Below are positions 26,201 through 41,200 of a stretch of DNA of 64,000 nt, in pieces; position 1 is the stretch's first letter, and the number at the start of each line of letters is the position of its first letter. The position numbers and the translations under genes were made by a program. Location of the stretch: contig NC_082603.1 in the NCBI RefSeq assembly GCF_030936135.1, positions 20,550,880-20,614,879 of the forward strand, written 5' to 3'. The notes beneath the pieces were generated by a model that worked only from the letters and a program-made list of their open reading frames with translations, did no database searches and was not told the DNA's origin. Source of the stretch: Gavia stellata (Eukaryota; Chordata; Aves; Gaviiformes; Gaviidae).

Positions 26201-29200
26201 CACTGCATTTCCTGTTACCAGAACACAATTTGTTTTCATGTATTAATGTAATTAATGTGATACCTCCTCTCTCTCTCTCTCTCTCTCTTCCTCTATTTCC
26301 TTTTCTGTTTTGTAACTACAACACATAACATGTAGAGTGTATGCAAATACTACATGCATTGCTATGGTGTCTACATATCCTACATGTTGGCCAGAACTCC
26401 CTTATGTCAATACAAGCTACACAAGCACTTTTTACTGCTCCTTCCAGATTTAAACTCTAAGTAAAAACATGGAGATAGCACATGGAGGCAAACAGTTATT
26501 TGGGGACGTCCTGGAAACAGTGGAACAACATTAGTCAGCTTGGTAGGCTGTGGTATCCCTGTGTATTGCTACAGTTCTATGACCTTAAAATAATGTGCAA
26601 AATGGACAAAGGCTCTTGTTACCATGCACACGTTATTTTCAAATACAGTCTGATTATACCTCTCAACCTACTGAATTCTGAGTTTGAAACATAGTTTCAA
26701 GGTACTCAATGTGGAGACTGCACATTTTATAGATAAGATGGGAATAATTTCTCTGATATGGTAACTCTGGGTCAAACATATCTATGTTGTGACTTCACTT
26801 AATATCAGTAGATACAGCAGGGTTTTAATCAGTCTGTTTTTCACAGTACTAGCCTCGCAATTCAATACTTAGTATTCATAATTTATAAAAATCAAAATTA
26901 TATGCCTTGAGACTGCTTGTGAAATAGGCATATGTATGTGAAATCACAAGTCAGTTGCAATACATGGTTGGGCAGGCTCTTGTCTGTAGAGTGGAGGATT
27001 TTCTTCCATACAGCTGCAGTTCTGTCTCAAAATTTATTTGAACAGGATAGTGCAGAAATACTAATTCTGTCCTTTTGCTTTCTATTCCTGATACTGACTC
27101 GTACAGAATAGCTGTGGTTTTTGTACTGTTGAGAGTTCTTGAAACTACTGCTGAGAACGGGTGGAGAGTAGACTCTTCTTTTTCTTTTACTTCTACCTTT
27201 GTTGTTATACTGATCTTACCCTTCCATTTTATGCAAGCTGTTGGGAATGGAGCGGAAGAACAAATCTACCGGACTCGGAGAGACAAATGTTATACAGGAG
27301 GAATTGCACTTCAGGAGTTCCTCTTAGAGCCAATATCCAGGCACTCTGGGTCACAGGACAGTGTGGTTTTCACATGCAGAAGGGTGGAAGGGAGCAGTCT
27401 AATATGTAACGTGTGTAATATGAAAGAAGACAATCCAGCACGGGAAGTGTGGGGACACAGAGTAATGGCACAGATAGAAGCAGGAATGTAATTGAGAACA
27501 AAAGGAGTCACGAGCACCATTTTCAAGGGGAATAATCAGAACACATAAAAGAAAAAAAAAATAGAGGTGCCATTGTAGGGCTGACTAGATCTTAATTTCT
27601 GTAAATGGTCTCTGAGATGAGATGAGATCTCCTCATGTGAAGGATAAGTGTGGTTACAGAATGAATGCAGTAAGTGGGGGAGAAGGTGTACAGGATGAAT
27701 GGGAAGGAGAACAGACCCATGTATGAGATGGTCTTTTTTGCAGCACCTTTGTTGTTTACATTTAAAAGGTTTGTGAACTGATCATGGACTAAGAATTGCT
27801 CTCATCCATGCCTACCCACTAACCTCCTTTCATACTTGAAAAGTCAGAGGATCTTGAAACGTAGGCAGTGGAAGCTGCGTTATTACACTGACAAGTCATG
27901 TCTTTAGTAACCTACGTTTTATTCAACACCTTTGATTCTTTCACACAGAAAGCACTCTGAGAAACAAGAGCACAGTCTGACCACATCTGTGAGCTAAAAT
28001 AGCACTCAGAAGAACAATAACTTGCTGTTTAATTCTCAGACCTCCTGGTAAGGACTGCAAAGGCTAAAGGACAGAGCAGCACAGTGAAGAAGTGGTTACC
28101 CACAGTAGCGGATAGCAGATGTGCTGGAAAATAGGGCTATTATAATGGAATAGGTCTTGATTCCACAAGCTACTTGATGATGTTCCTAAGCCGTTTCTGA
28201 ATAGGGCCAAGCAGGGAAAGAACAGAGCTGAATTCTTTTGATGAAAGTTTTAGTGAGCACCAGAACTTATAAACAATGGTTAAGTATTCTGCTTCATATT
28301 ATGAAGTGTTTCTAGTCTACCCAGTTATGCATAAGATAGAAAAAGGCACATAGGATTGATATACTTGCAGTCACAAACCAGTACTAATATATCTAGAATA
28401 CCATGAAGCTACATTCATTGATTAGGGAGTATGTGTATTGATACCTGTGAGTAAACTAAATGGCAAGTCTCTATCATGTAACACTTCAGGATGCATATGA
28501 TAAATAATTTGGAGAGCGATGGAAACTAACACAGAAATTGCTTTTTGCCTTAAAATAGGATAATTTCTGCCTAGATAAGCTATTCAGTTAGCAAGGTAAT
28601 AACATTTGTAAATATATAGCAGATGGAGAGTAGTTTAAAAATATGCACAAATCATTAATTGTATTATCTATTTATGTTTTTTAAAACTTTTTCGTGAAAC
28701 TTTGGTGGCTTTCATCAAATCAGATTTGTAAAAATAATAGTTACAATGAAGCTGCAGAAGCACTGAACCTCACGCAGTACTTCAAGACTACTATAGCTAT
28801 TGTGGTTTCTGCAGAGTGTTTGTTGGGTAGTTGGTTCAACAATGTGGTGACAGGGTATCTATTATACCAGTAGGGCTTGGCTACAGTCCTAGCCTTACAG
28901 ATGTGGTTGGCAGCTCTGTTTTTTCCATTAGTATTTGAGCCACTTAAAGAAAAAGTGTCTTATGCTGCATCAGAGGTGTTATGTAGGCTCATAGTAGACA
29001 TGAAAAATTGAAATGATATTAAGTCTCTTTTACATTTAAGTTATCCTGATACTATTAGTTTCCATTACAAAAGTAGAAGTATACCTAAATCTGTAATTAA
29101 TTAAAAAGTATCCAAATTCATCATAGTGCCATTTTTTTAAAAATCAAAGTTGGGGAACTTCCTATGTCAGTTAATTTATTTTTTTTTTAAACAACCAGTC

Positions 29201-32200
29201 ACTTCCTGTTGGTCTGTGAATATTTGTATTTTAGATGTGTCCACCCTATGTTACAGTGTAGTTTTGAGTTACCCAAACTAATTTCATATCAGGTTATGTA
29301 TGATGTTTCAGATATTTTGAGTACCTGAAACAAGCTAGCCGTACCAGTATCTAACTAAGCAAAGGCTAAATTTATTCTGCTGAGAACTGTGGTATACTAG
29401 TCTGCATAGTACCAACAAGTCCACATTGCTCCTATAACTTGGCTGTTAGCCAGTATTAAGGCTACTTTGTTTAAAGCTAACCCGTATGTATCTAGCCCAT
29501 ACTGCCAGTCTGGTGTGGGTATATGCTTCCCATCTGCCAGATACAGAGCTTTGGGTGATGGAAACTTCTACTAACTGAATTCTCTCCCATTTTCCTCTTC
29601 TAGTTGTCTTTTATGCATTCAGACAACAGAGCTATAAAATGAGATAGGGTCACTACCTCAGCTGCCATAGCTATTGAAGCAGTGAGATCAGGACCTTGCT
29701 GCATGCTTTAACCAGATTCAGTTTCAGAGATTGTTCTCTATGATGTCTTAATCTTATTTTTGTTTTAGTTCTTCTATTTCCTGCGCACGCGCCCCCCCAC
29801 CCCGGCCCTGTCTTGCTTTGCATTTCTTTGCTTTCTTTTGACTAAATAAGGTGCTCGGGGAATGTCAATCACAATATGCTGGTACCAAACCGAAATCCAA
29901 ACTTCTGTGTTTTGCCCTATATTGGAGATGCACGAGCAGTTGCTTGGCCTGTGTCAAAGTATATTTACTACAATTCCTTACTTTTGAAATTCCTTCAAAA
30001 GGCTAGAAAGAAACAAAAAACTCTTCTTAAATTGCTTCCATTTTAACTTTAAATTCATTCCTTGTTATCAATATTTTTTGCACCCATGAAGAAACTCCAA
30101 ATATTCCAGGTCCTCTTTTTTGTGTGTGTTGATCCTCATACATCCCCAAATACATACCAATATGGAACTTGCCAAATATCCCCGCCCCTCCCAAGGAAAA
30201 AAAAAAAAATTTAAAAAAAAAAAAGAAGAGGAATCCAGGAATCCAGGAGTCTATTAGGTAGGAAAAGATCTATAATCACATGTTCTATTGTAAGTTTAAT
30301 ATTTCTAAGAATAGGAATAATATTAAATCATCTGAATAACTGAAAAAAAACTGTAACAGGAGTGAGATGGATGCCAATAAATGAGATGGATGCCAGTAAC
30401 ATAATAAGAAAATACGATACGATAATAAGCAAAAATGCACAAGATAGTCTGCTTTTGTTGTTCTTAAAGTATGCATATGAATATGTTATAGAGCTCTAAC
30501 TATTCTTAAACAACTGCAGAAGTTTGCTTTCATATTACAGCATTTTGCTAAAAGTTTCCTTATCAAATTATTGTGAATGCTCTTTAATCCTGAGGATTGA
30601 TACATCAAAGTAGTTAAAAGATTTTAACTCAATTACACTTTTTTTCAGAATGATCAAGAGTCAGCCTCAGGAGTATAGTTTTATTCCTCGAACATGGATC
30701 TTCCCTGCAGAATACACACAGTTTCAGAACTATGTAAAAGAACTGAAGAAGAAACGTAGACAGAAAACTTTCATAGTCAAACCAGCTAATGGTGCAATGG
30801 GACATGGGTAAGTTGTGTGTTAACTTAGGTCTTCTTGCCTTTTAAAGGTGAAATCCAGTGCTATCTACAACATTAACTGAAGCTATGTATTAATAATAAG
30901 TTTGTAGTTAAAGTTCTATGATCAGTATAAGAAAGTTCATGTATTGGATGAAGGCTTAACAAGCAGAAACAGCTAAAATATAAAGCTAAATGGAAGTGGT
31001 GTTTTAATGTTGTTTTGCATGTGGCATAATTCGACAATGCATTTTCTGATGAGGCTCAAATAATTCTTAAGATCAGGATTATTTTTATTGTGAATTTATC
31101 TAAAGAACATACTTATTAATCTGTTGCACTTAGACTTATGGGGTGAGATTGTATTGGGCATAAGTGGCAGGGTTTTGGTGGTTGGGGGGCTGCAGGGGTG
31201 TCATGTGTGGGAGAAGGTCAGGATCTTCCACAGCTCTGAAACCCACCCAACCACCCTATTGCATGCCAAAACTGCAGCCGGTCAGAGAAGGACAAACATA
31301 TTTAAGAGTGGCAGCCACGAGGAGTAGGAGAAACAGAGGAGACACTGTCGGGGTTGCGTCTGGAGGTGGACTCTTGGAAGGAGGTGACACCCATGCCGGA
31401 GGAGGGACACCCCTGCAGAGACTGCAACCTGCAGTTGAGTTGAAAGAGCTTTGCCTGTGACAGGGCTGCACAGTAAAGAACAATGAGATAAATATTGCAA
31501 TTTCATTCTTAACTCTGTTCTTGTTTTTAGATATTTCAGTTTTAGCTTTTATTGCTTTTGATATCAATTTGGATTATACATTATAGTAAAGCTCTTAGTT
31601 TTTAAAAATATATCAGAATTACTGTAAAAGTAAAGCCCCCAAACTTTTCAATTTCCTAATTTTTCAGTCCTCTTGATAAGGGCAAAGATAAGCTGAAGGG
31701 AAAGGTAACAGCGTATTTCAGAGAAATGCCTGGAAAGTACTTCAGTATATTAGGAGTATTCAGCATCAGAGCACTGAACTGTATCATAAATAATAGAGGG
31801 TAAGATTAAAGCAACAAAGCTATGGGAATTCAGGGTTAATAATGATACACTGAAAAATGTTAGCTATTACAGTTATTTAAAAGTCTGTGTAGTTAGGGAC
31901 TGCCAGTTTATAGTCTGTATATAAACCATTTTTCATTCTGATGTGGGGCATCTGGAAGGCAGAAATATTGAGCTTAATCTATGCCATCCTTAGTTGTACC
32001 GATCAGCGTCCTGCTTTGCAAACATCATCACTGAGTCAGGTTAGCACTGAAAGTTCTTTGCAACCTGTACCTCAGGCAGAATTTGTGACAAAGAACAACT
32101 GGAAGCCTACTTTTAGAGCTGCTTGGGGAAGAATAATCACAAAAGCTGGAGACTGGTCATTCTGCCAAACAATTTCTAAGTGTAGAGGGAACCCATTATT

Positions 32201-35200
32201 ACAAATTGAATCAAAGGAAGCAGAAAGTTATTTTGAAATGGCTCATTTCCTTTTTTCATCCAGTGAAGCACCATAAAGGACAAGGAACCAAAAGCCATGT
32301 AAGCAAATGGCACTTTTCTCTACCCTACCAATCAGATATGCAAGTCTCTTTCTTCAGGTGGACTTTAGCCTGACTACCTGGTTGGGTGACCATGAAAATC
32401 TATTTTGAAGAGTAATGTCGAAGTTCCATGTTTTTAAAATAACTTTTTTTTTTACTAGGATCTCTTTAATAAGAAATGGAGAAAAGTTACAAGCTCAGGA
32501 TCACTTGATTGTTCAGGAATATCTTGACAAACCATTTCTTATGGAAGGCTACAAGTTTGATTTACGTGTGTATATTCTTGTAACCTCCTGTGATCCATTA
32601 AAAGTATTTTTATATCATGATGGACTGGTGAGAATGGGCACAGAAAAGTATCATCCCCCCAGTGACTCAAATTTGGTAAGTGGGAGTTCTTTCCAATTTA
32701 TTGCTCATGTATGTAGAGTTTTACCTGTGTAGTGTTTGGAGGAGGTAAAATAAAATAAATTGTGACATGAGATTTAATTTGGTATTTATCTAGCTGATTT
32801 TTTGTATTGTCATTGAAGAGAAAAAATAAAAATAAAAGTTATTTAACTCATGGTTTTCTGTCAAAATCACAAGTAGAGCCATATTATTGCTTACGTATAA
32901 ACATTTTGTATCACTTTGCATGCATGTATGCTAAAGAGTTTAAATATTTCCTAAAAGAAAGCAAAAGATGTCAATTATTGACATTCAACCCATAAAAACT
33001 GAAGTAAAGAAAATCACTTCAAGAATAGTTACATTGCTTTTATATTTATCTGAGATTCAGTTTGGGGTGGGGTAGGGGGAGGATAAGGTTTATCTCCTGC
33101 TAGATCATTGTTTAACATCCCTGAAGTTTAGAGCTTCTGCTGAGGATCCCGCAATATTTCAGCCATTGTGTTGGGAACCTATGCAGAAAACAGAAAAACT
33201 GCGATATAAAGACCAGTGCATGAGAGTGGTCACTGCAGTCCCCGAACGTGAGGGAATCTGCTGCTGGTGCTGTTTGACTGCTTCAGCAGAGAAAGGAGTA
33301 TGTACTTGACAACTTTAGGCAGCCCTGCTGTTATCATCCTATAAACTTGCAGAGACCCAAAAAATGGTAAGGGATGTGCTAATGTTTTTGGACACTTTAA
33401 TCCTCCTGCTCACTGTATAGCGTCTTCCCCTGTTGAGAGTTGTAACCCCTCTCTTCTGGCACAGACCAAAATGCAGATGTCTGTTAAGAAAGAAGTAGAT
33501 TTGAAGCATTGGGAGGCATCAGTAGATGTTTTTCTTATACCTCACTCTGTACTCTGTTGCTACTGTATCTTTCCTTTTCTATACCATGTACTTTTAGAGC
33601 TGCATCAGTGTAATTATGCAATAGACAACACATGGAGAGCCTTTTTCCCTACTTGTCACTTAAAATTATGAGTGTCTCTTAGTGCTCCTTTGAAGAATGC
33701 AGGTATAATTTGGAGCCCAGTAGAAATGGTGTATTTGGAAGAGTTCCAGTATTATATTTGGAATAGTTTGGTTTTAATATTTTTTATTGTTACTAATCTC
33801 AGCATTAGCAGCACTGAAATATGCTCTGAGCAGATAAATAGAACAGGCAGTTGTTTCTGTGTTCTCAGAACTGTTCATGTTGTAGTTTGTCTATTGTATG
33901 AAATAACCTGGCTTATCCCTAATGACATTGTTCTTTGGATGACATTGTTCCACAGTTACACTGTTTTGGATAACTTCAGACTAAAGATTAGTTCAGATGT
34001 GATGACATTTATAATGACTCAAAACCAATAGGTTTCAGAATGATTCTCAAAGCAGTAATTGGAAGCCATGGGAGAAATTAATTAGTTGTAGTGCTAATAC
34101 AATATATTGTTAACTAGCCTGCAGTTAAGTTGATTGTTAATTTCATTAAGTTTTTTTAAACATAAGTAAGTAAGTGCAGTGAGATAAATGACAGCAGAAG
34201 GCTTGTGTTATCTATTTGGCTACCTTATCAAAAAGGAATTGGAACAGAAAGCTTATGGTCAGCTTAGAACATCAACTACACTCAAGTAAGGAATCAAACA
34301 TGACAGAGAACTGTCCCTGTGATAAGGACAGTCATCATAGTAGTATAGGTGGAAAGCTGAATTAGTATCTGTACTGGGAGATAATGTGAACGTATAAATC
34401 ATGATTCATAAATTGGCCTTGAAAAGGAAATACTTTTTTTTAAATGCAACTGATAACATGAATCTATTGTTGGTGGCATTTTGCTCCATAAAGGAACTAT
34501 AGCTCTCACTCATTTATGTATCTTGAAATTTACCTCCCTCTGATGGCTACCAGCCAGTCACAAATGAGCAATTTTGGCAGATATCAACATGGCAGATGAG
34601 TTTATATGTAAAAGATATTTTTAAGGTATCACTATCATGAGAACATTTCTCATAAATAAACTACAGTGAAAACTGAAATGTGGGATTGTCTATGAAACAG
34701 ATGCCAGAGTGTTTTTTAGCACTTTAAAAGCAGCACTTCAAAATACCATCTTTATTGTTTGCTTCTTGTGAAAGGTAATCATTCTGTAAGTTACGATAAT
34801 TGCTCTTCATGTTTTTAGGTAGTTGTTTACATACAGACCTGTAAAAATGGCAGGTATATTGCCTAACCAGATGTTGAGTGGTAGATTGGTTGCCTGCAAC
34901 TGGCTTAAATACAAGCGCAGGTGTTGTTATAACAATGCAAGAACAGTCAGTGGATGAAATCTCCAAGAATCAGAAACACTAAATCTGCACATCGTGTTAT
35001 TTGCAAATATGAACTGTTTGACTATGTCATTATTGATTTAACATTTTTTTTCTTTTAACTATTTTGAATTGACCATTCTAGAGTTGTATTTAAGGGTTTT
35101 TTGTCTTTTCTCCCTTTTTTAGAGTCAATTGTATATGCATCTGACTAACTACTCTGTCAATAAACATAATGAACACTTTGAACGGGATGAAACAGAAGAC

Positions 35201-38200
35201 AAAGGAAGCAAACGCTCCATAAAATGGTTTACTGAGTTTCTAGAAACAAATAATCTTGATGTCTCCAAATTCTGGAGTGATATTTCAGTAAGAGAAAACT
35301 AATATGCTTTTCTTTATTTTGTGTATGTATATTCTTAGAAAATTAATGGCTTCTGCCATCCGTTTTACTGGAATCCAGAATGATTTTTAAAACTTCATTA
35401 ATCCAGATTCTCAGCAATGCATGCCACAAAAGACATACTATAAATGATGATTATGGTTTTTAAAAGGCTAAATTCAAAGTTTGATTATAAATTTAATGTT
35501 GAACTTTTTCTGAGGCTCAAAAGCCCTTTCAAACAGTTTTTCACATAAGTAATATGATACAAAGGAACCATCCCATTTAAATTCTTGAAGACTTTTCAAG
35601 AGTATAAAATGAATTTTCTGTGTGAATATTTACAAAATTGTAGTCAGCGTTGCATATATCTGTGGACTGGAACCTGCGCCATTGAAGTCAGTGGTTATGT
35701 TACAGGCATCTTTAGGTGAGGAACAGGCCAAAGATTGTTAGAGCTTAGGCCTCATCTGTACATATGATTCTGAGAATATTTATTGAAAATTACATTGCAA
35801 AATGAAATGGGTGACAATTGGCTATACTATACTTTCTTACCAGTATACCTTTAGCATTTATGTTATTACATATCTAAAAGTACGTATGTACTACAGAATG
35901 TATAACAATATACTCTAGACCTATATAAAAGAATATATCTGTTACTTCATAGGAATAGTTTATTTATTATAAACCATTTATTTGGTATTTTAAATCCTTT
36001 TCAGTAGATACTTTAATGAAATTTAGAAGATTAAAGTATGAAACACGTTAGTTCAATATATACTGGTGTCTTGTCTCCTGATGAATTTTTCTGAAAAAAA
36101 TCCCTACAGGAGTTAGTAGTGAAGACTCTCATAGTTGCAGAGCCACATGTTCTTCATGCTTATCGCATGTGCAGGCCAGGGCAAGCACCAGGAAGTGACA
36201 GTGTCTGCTTTGAAGTCCTGGGATTTGATATTCTGCTGGACAGAAAACTAAAACCATGGCTCCTAGAGGTAAACCTCTTTAAACAAATGTAAAGTAAATT
36301 TTTAAGAGTAAAGTTAACTAAGCCCCAGATGAATCCGTATCTATGTAAGAAAACTTCCAAAGAAAATATGTGCATTGCAGGAGGTATTGTTGTTGAGTAC
36401 ACAGATGGTGCTTTTTTGGCAGCATCTGTATGGAAACACTGCCTTGCAGTGATTTTTGGAGACTCAGGTAAAGGTAATTCTCTTCCTGAAAGAATGTTGC
36501 TTTTTCAGATGTTTTTGAAAGTTTTAATGAGAAATATGATGTTAATCCAGTGTTACTGTAGCTGAAGGACCTTGTTTATAGTAACTGGGTGCTACGCAGA
36601 TTTCCTTCATGAGCTTGGCTCTGTATATGGCTCTGGCAACTTTTTGTGAATGTATGGTCTTAATTTTCTTTTTTTTTGGGATATGTGTTCTTTCCCTCTC
36701 CTGTGGCTTTTAAAAGCACTCACATAAACAGAGGAAACTAATTCACTATGCATGAAATGCTGTCAAACAATTGGCGTGAATGGACTGGAAGAAATGTTTC
36801 TCCTCTGACATGTTACGATACAGTTAAGCTCAAGTGGTGCTTGAACACATTTTCAACCAGGAATGTCTGAGGTTTGTCTATTGTGTCTCTTTAATTACAC
36901 TATTAATAACATATACATGGAGTTCACTTGTCTTTTTTCAGATTGTCTTATATTGTTATGTTAACTGGTTGGGAGGCTGTACAGCTGGAGGAAAAAGGCA
37001 AAATGTATTAAAAATCTGTCTATTGACAATAAATCATGAATATGATTTGGCTACTGATGAGCAAAATGTACACAATTAATTTACTGAATTATAACCTTGT
37101 TCTCAGGCCATTAATACTGTCAACAGTTGTTTTGTCGTGCTTATTTCTCTCAGGGGTTCAGTATAATTTTATTTACAGAAATATAAATTACTTCACTGTT
37201 GCCATGCAGACATAGGCATATTTACTGACTTTGATGTGATAGCCAAAAGCAGCACATGACATGAACTTAGTCTGTACTGCATTGACACCTTCTCTTTTTG
37301 TCAAGCAAAGCCTACTATCCCTTTGACTTAGCTCTACACTTCCAGATTATCATCTATAGGTTGCCTGTAGCTTGCATATAAGTGTATGCAGGCAGACTGA
37401 AGTTGGTCTGTGTATGCATTTCATCCAGCCTTATAGCAAATGGTGACAGACCTCTTCTATAAGAGATGGTGAATCAGCCTGTGTAGTGAATCTGTTCTGA
37501 AGGACACCCCTCTATCCCCATGGATGTTTACATGCAGTATGGGGATTTTAGGGGGTTTGAGTCACCATTTATGATAATGGGTCTCAGGGGAGAATCATAC
37601 TATCCCAGATGCCTTGTTGTGAGGGAGGGATCTCATAAAGTAATAAATGCTGCTCTGGCACTTTGGGTTGCTGGAAAATACTTCAGGACTTGGAACTGTG
37701 TACCTGGTTATTATCTTTTTAAATACAGAAGTCTAATTATTTCCTTTTCTGCTTTTGGTGATACAAGTATCCTTCAACTTATTTTGCCAGATATTGAACT
37801 AAACTGACAGAAATTTCAAACTTTGAAACTTAGTAATTCAGTTTCTATACTCATCCACTAAATTTTACTGTGCTTGTTCATGTTTTTTTGCAGCAGACTC
37901 AGAACGAACCCTCAGTATGTATAGGTATGCACACTGTATGTATACTATATGTAGTGTAGTAAAGATCAAATATGCAGTGTATATATATGCACTATACATA
38001 ATATATATACTCTCTGTGTGTGTGTATATATATATGTATATCTATATCTATATATATATATTTTTTTTCCCCCCCCCAAAACCAGTTCTGGCTTCTTCCA
38101 CAGCTTTCCACTCTGATCTTTTTCCATCATTTCGCTCTTGCCAACCCCCCCCTTAGGGGAGTGAATCATTCTTTCTAACAGTGGTAACAAGTACTAATCA

Positions 38201-41200
38201 CAAGGCTCCCAATGTTCCCAGTGTTACGGGAAAATTGCCAAAATAGGATTAGGATGGTAAATCTAGTTTCATGTTTCCATAGCTCATGTAGCTTTTCTGT
38301 TATAAAGATAGCTTAATAAACTATTATAAGAAATAAATTGTGCAACATTATAATGACTCTGCTTTCCTGAGATGACTTTTGTTTATACTGCCCTGATGCG
38401 ATGTAGCTCTCCTGCTCCTTGATGCCATTGAACTTCCGGAACCTTCTACCGAAGTGAGGGCTGTGGGAAATGCCTGATCGCCATCTTGTGGCACCAAACG
38501 TTTCTGGCAAGCATCTGGGCAGTCCCGGCAGCCTCCCTCCTTTCTGAGCAGCAACTGCCTAGATCTCCCTTCTGTTCCCAGAAAATCCAGTTTTACTCTC
38601 TTTGACCAAAATTTCCGAGCTAGGTTATTTTATGTACATAGGAAAATGGTACAGTTGAAGTTCCTGGATGGACTCCGGCCTTGTTCATCCTCATTATATC
38701 CAGTTGGGATCACAAAGTTGGGATCCTTGGAGAAAAAGAGCACATTTTAATAACTGCCTCAAGTGCAGGGTACCCAACTTCCCTTGTGATTTATGTGGGT
38801 GAGAGAAACTCACCTTATATACAGATCCACAAATTTATTATTTAGTGTAACTGAACTAGCAAAATCTATTCCAAACTTTGTTATCCGTCCAGTTAAAAGG
38901 ACTTTGCACGCCTTAGGCCAAAGTATCCAATTTTTTATTGCTAATTCCTATTAATAAAGTAAAGTAGTTAAAGCTCACACACACAAGCTTTCTGGTATCT
39001 ACTGCTTTCTCTTGTGTTACGCTTACCTTGCCTGTGCCCCTGGAGAGCCAAAGGTCAACAAGGGGCACACAAAAAAAGATGGGTAGGTGGTTATAGCAAG
39101 TTGTCAGTGTCTTCTGTTCTTCACCAGGAGGAACACACTGTTGATGGTGAAGGTTTCTTCCTCTTTGCTCTTAGCTTTGCTTAGGGTTGTTTTTATTCAT
39201 TTGCTGCCACCGGCCACTTACTGCCTGTTCATTCACTGGCCAGCAATTTTGCATTGTCTCCGAGTTTTACCATAGTGGTTTGTTTCACATTTCCTGGATT
39301 CTGCTCTGTGTTCTCTTTGTTATCCCTAAACCCACTGTTATCTAGTTCACAAGGTTGCATTCCTGTAGTGAACACTACTTGGCCACTGTGATCGGTGTAT
39401 ATCTCAGAGTCTCTGGATTTTCAGGGCCTTCGCTATCATCATTTGCTTGTACTTTTGGGGCCCCTCATACAATCCTGTTTTTGCCAACAGTCTTCAAGAT
39501 GTATCTTCCTGATAAAATTACTGATGTTATATTAATGCAGCCCAGTCATGTGCATGTCCTGGTTCTCGGGTTGTTGAACCCTAAATAATTGTCTGTCAGC
39601 AGACATACATATACAAAGCTTTGGTAACCCGTTATTATGAATACATATTGTGACAATATCACTGGAACGTTATCAAGATTACTTTACAACACTGCTGCCT
39701 TACAGATTAGTCAGCAACCATATTTCTTGTCTGGAAACAAGGGATAGCCACATGAAAAATATGGGACAGTACTTTCTTTTAAGGGATATTTTAAGGGAAA
39801 AGCAATTTTCTTAACATAGTGTTTTTGCCTAAGACTCCTCAAGATTTCTCACCTATGATCACATTTGACAAAGCAAGACACTTTGTTCCATATAGCCAGT
39901 ATTTAGCCCCTTACATGAGTAAAATGATATGCATATATCAAACAGCTGGATATTATAGGGTAATGGTATTTGCATTTCTTGTACTACTTAGACTGCAGCC
40001 ATGAGGAAATAAATTTCAAATGTATCTCATTGCATTTCATTGGCACTTGAATTGTTCCTGTGATACCATTTTTCATAAAGTTGCGGCATAAATGTAACCT
40101 TTTTTGTTTGAGATCAAGTTCTGCATCTCAATCAGCAACATGGCTTGTGGAAAATGACCAAACTTCAGCAAAATAAACCAGATTCAGTCACACCTTATCT
40201 CTCTGTGGAGCATGAGTCAACAGTGTGTACTTAACAGTGATGTTGGCTAACTGGACCCGCAGGTTGATGGCAATGATCTATTTGGCACCTGTGAGGCCAC
40301 ATCTGGAATATTCTGTCCAGTTTTATCTCCCAGAGTAAGGGAGAGACATTGACAAACTGGAGTGAGTTCAGCAGAAAGGTGCTAAAGTGCTTCGAGGGCT
40401 GGAGCACATGCTGTCTGAGGAGAAGGTGGGTGAACTGGGTTTGCTTCGCTTGGAAAGGGAGGGCTTTGTGGGAGCTGAACTGCGGAGCTGAAGTGGGCTT
40501 GGAGAGAAGACAGAGTCAGGCTCTTCTCAGAGATGCACAGTGAAATGGCTGGAAAAATTCAGGAATAGTACATAGGGGCATGATGTGGAAAGGTTGCTTG
40601 AATGAAGAAAAAGAGAGTAAGGAAAAAATACCTAGAAACACTTTCTGTGTGATCTTTTGGGATTTCTGTTATTGTTTTGAAATAGGGAAACATGTCTCTT
40701 GTTGGTGCTCTGATAAATGCATATAGATGACTATGCAAGCAAATGTGCTGCAAATTACTTGTCAAGGGGAAAAAGCTTAAATTTTTCTTCAAGCAAAGAA
40801 CTTAAGGTGAGATTCTCATCAGAAAAGGAACTGAACTGGCATTGTGGGCACCTAAATTTGTTATGCCCCTGTGGTTTCCACACAGATATAAGCTCATGTG
40901 GGTTTTACTGTGAGGCTGGCCATTGTAATTTAGAACCATTAAAAAATTTCTGCCAGCTGTATATTGTGTGACCTTTCCACAAAGCACATGAATTCTATTC
41001 AAATGGTGGATGGAGAACATTTTGAGTGGTTTTGTCAGGTACAGACAATCCCCTGCAATATTCAGATTGCTCTTAACAGTCACAGAAGGTAAGAGGATTT
41101 AAAAGCATTCCATTCAAAGAAGTGTTCACCTTACATGATCAGACACAGCTCTTGGACTGCCATTTCAAGAGCAGGTGTATATATTATATGAATATCTACT

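Larger units (their letters stand above)
22357..30648 (+). other. TTLL7: Intron 5 of TTLL7
   Basis: 8.3 kb, of which about 3.1 kb is the antisense CR1 at 22963-26110. A (CT)11 microsatellite lies at 26267-26288, paired A-runs at 30197-30224 and a 19-bp tandem duplication at 30363-30396. The rest (22357-22962, 26289-30196) is AT-rich with no supported gene. Confidence 0.85.

Noticed and set aside
30241..30300. CR1-like 3' end near 30270
   Set aside because: Only AGGTAGGAAAAGATC resembles the CR1 terminus. The match is too short and has no tail repeat.
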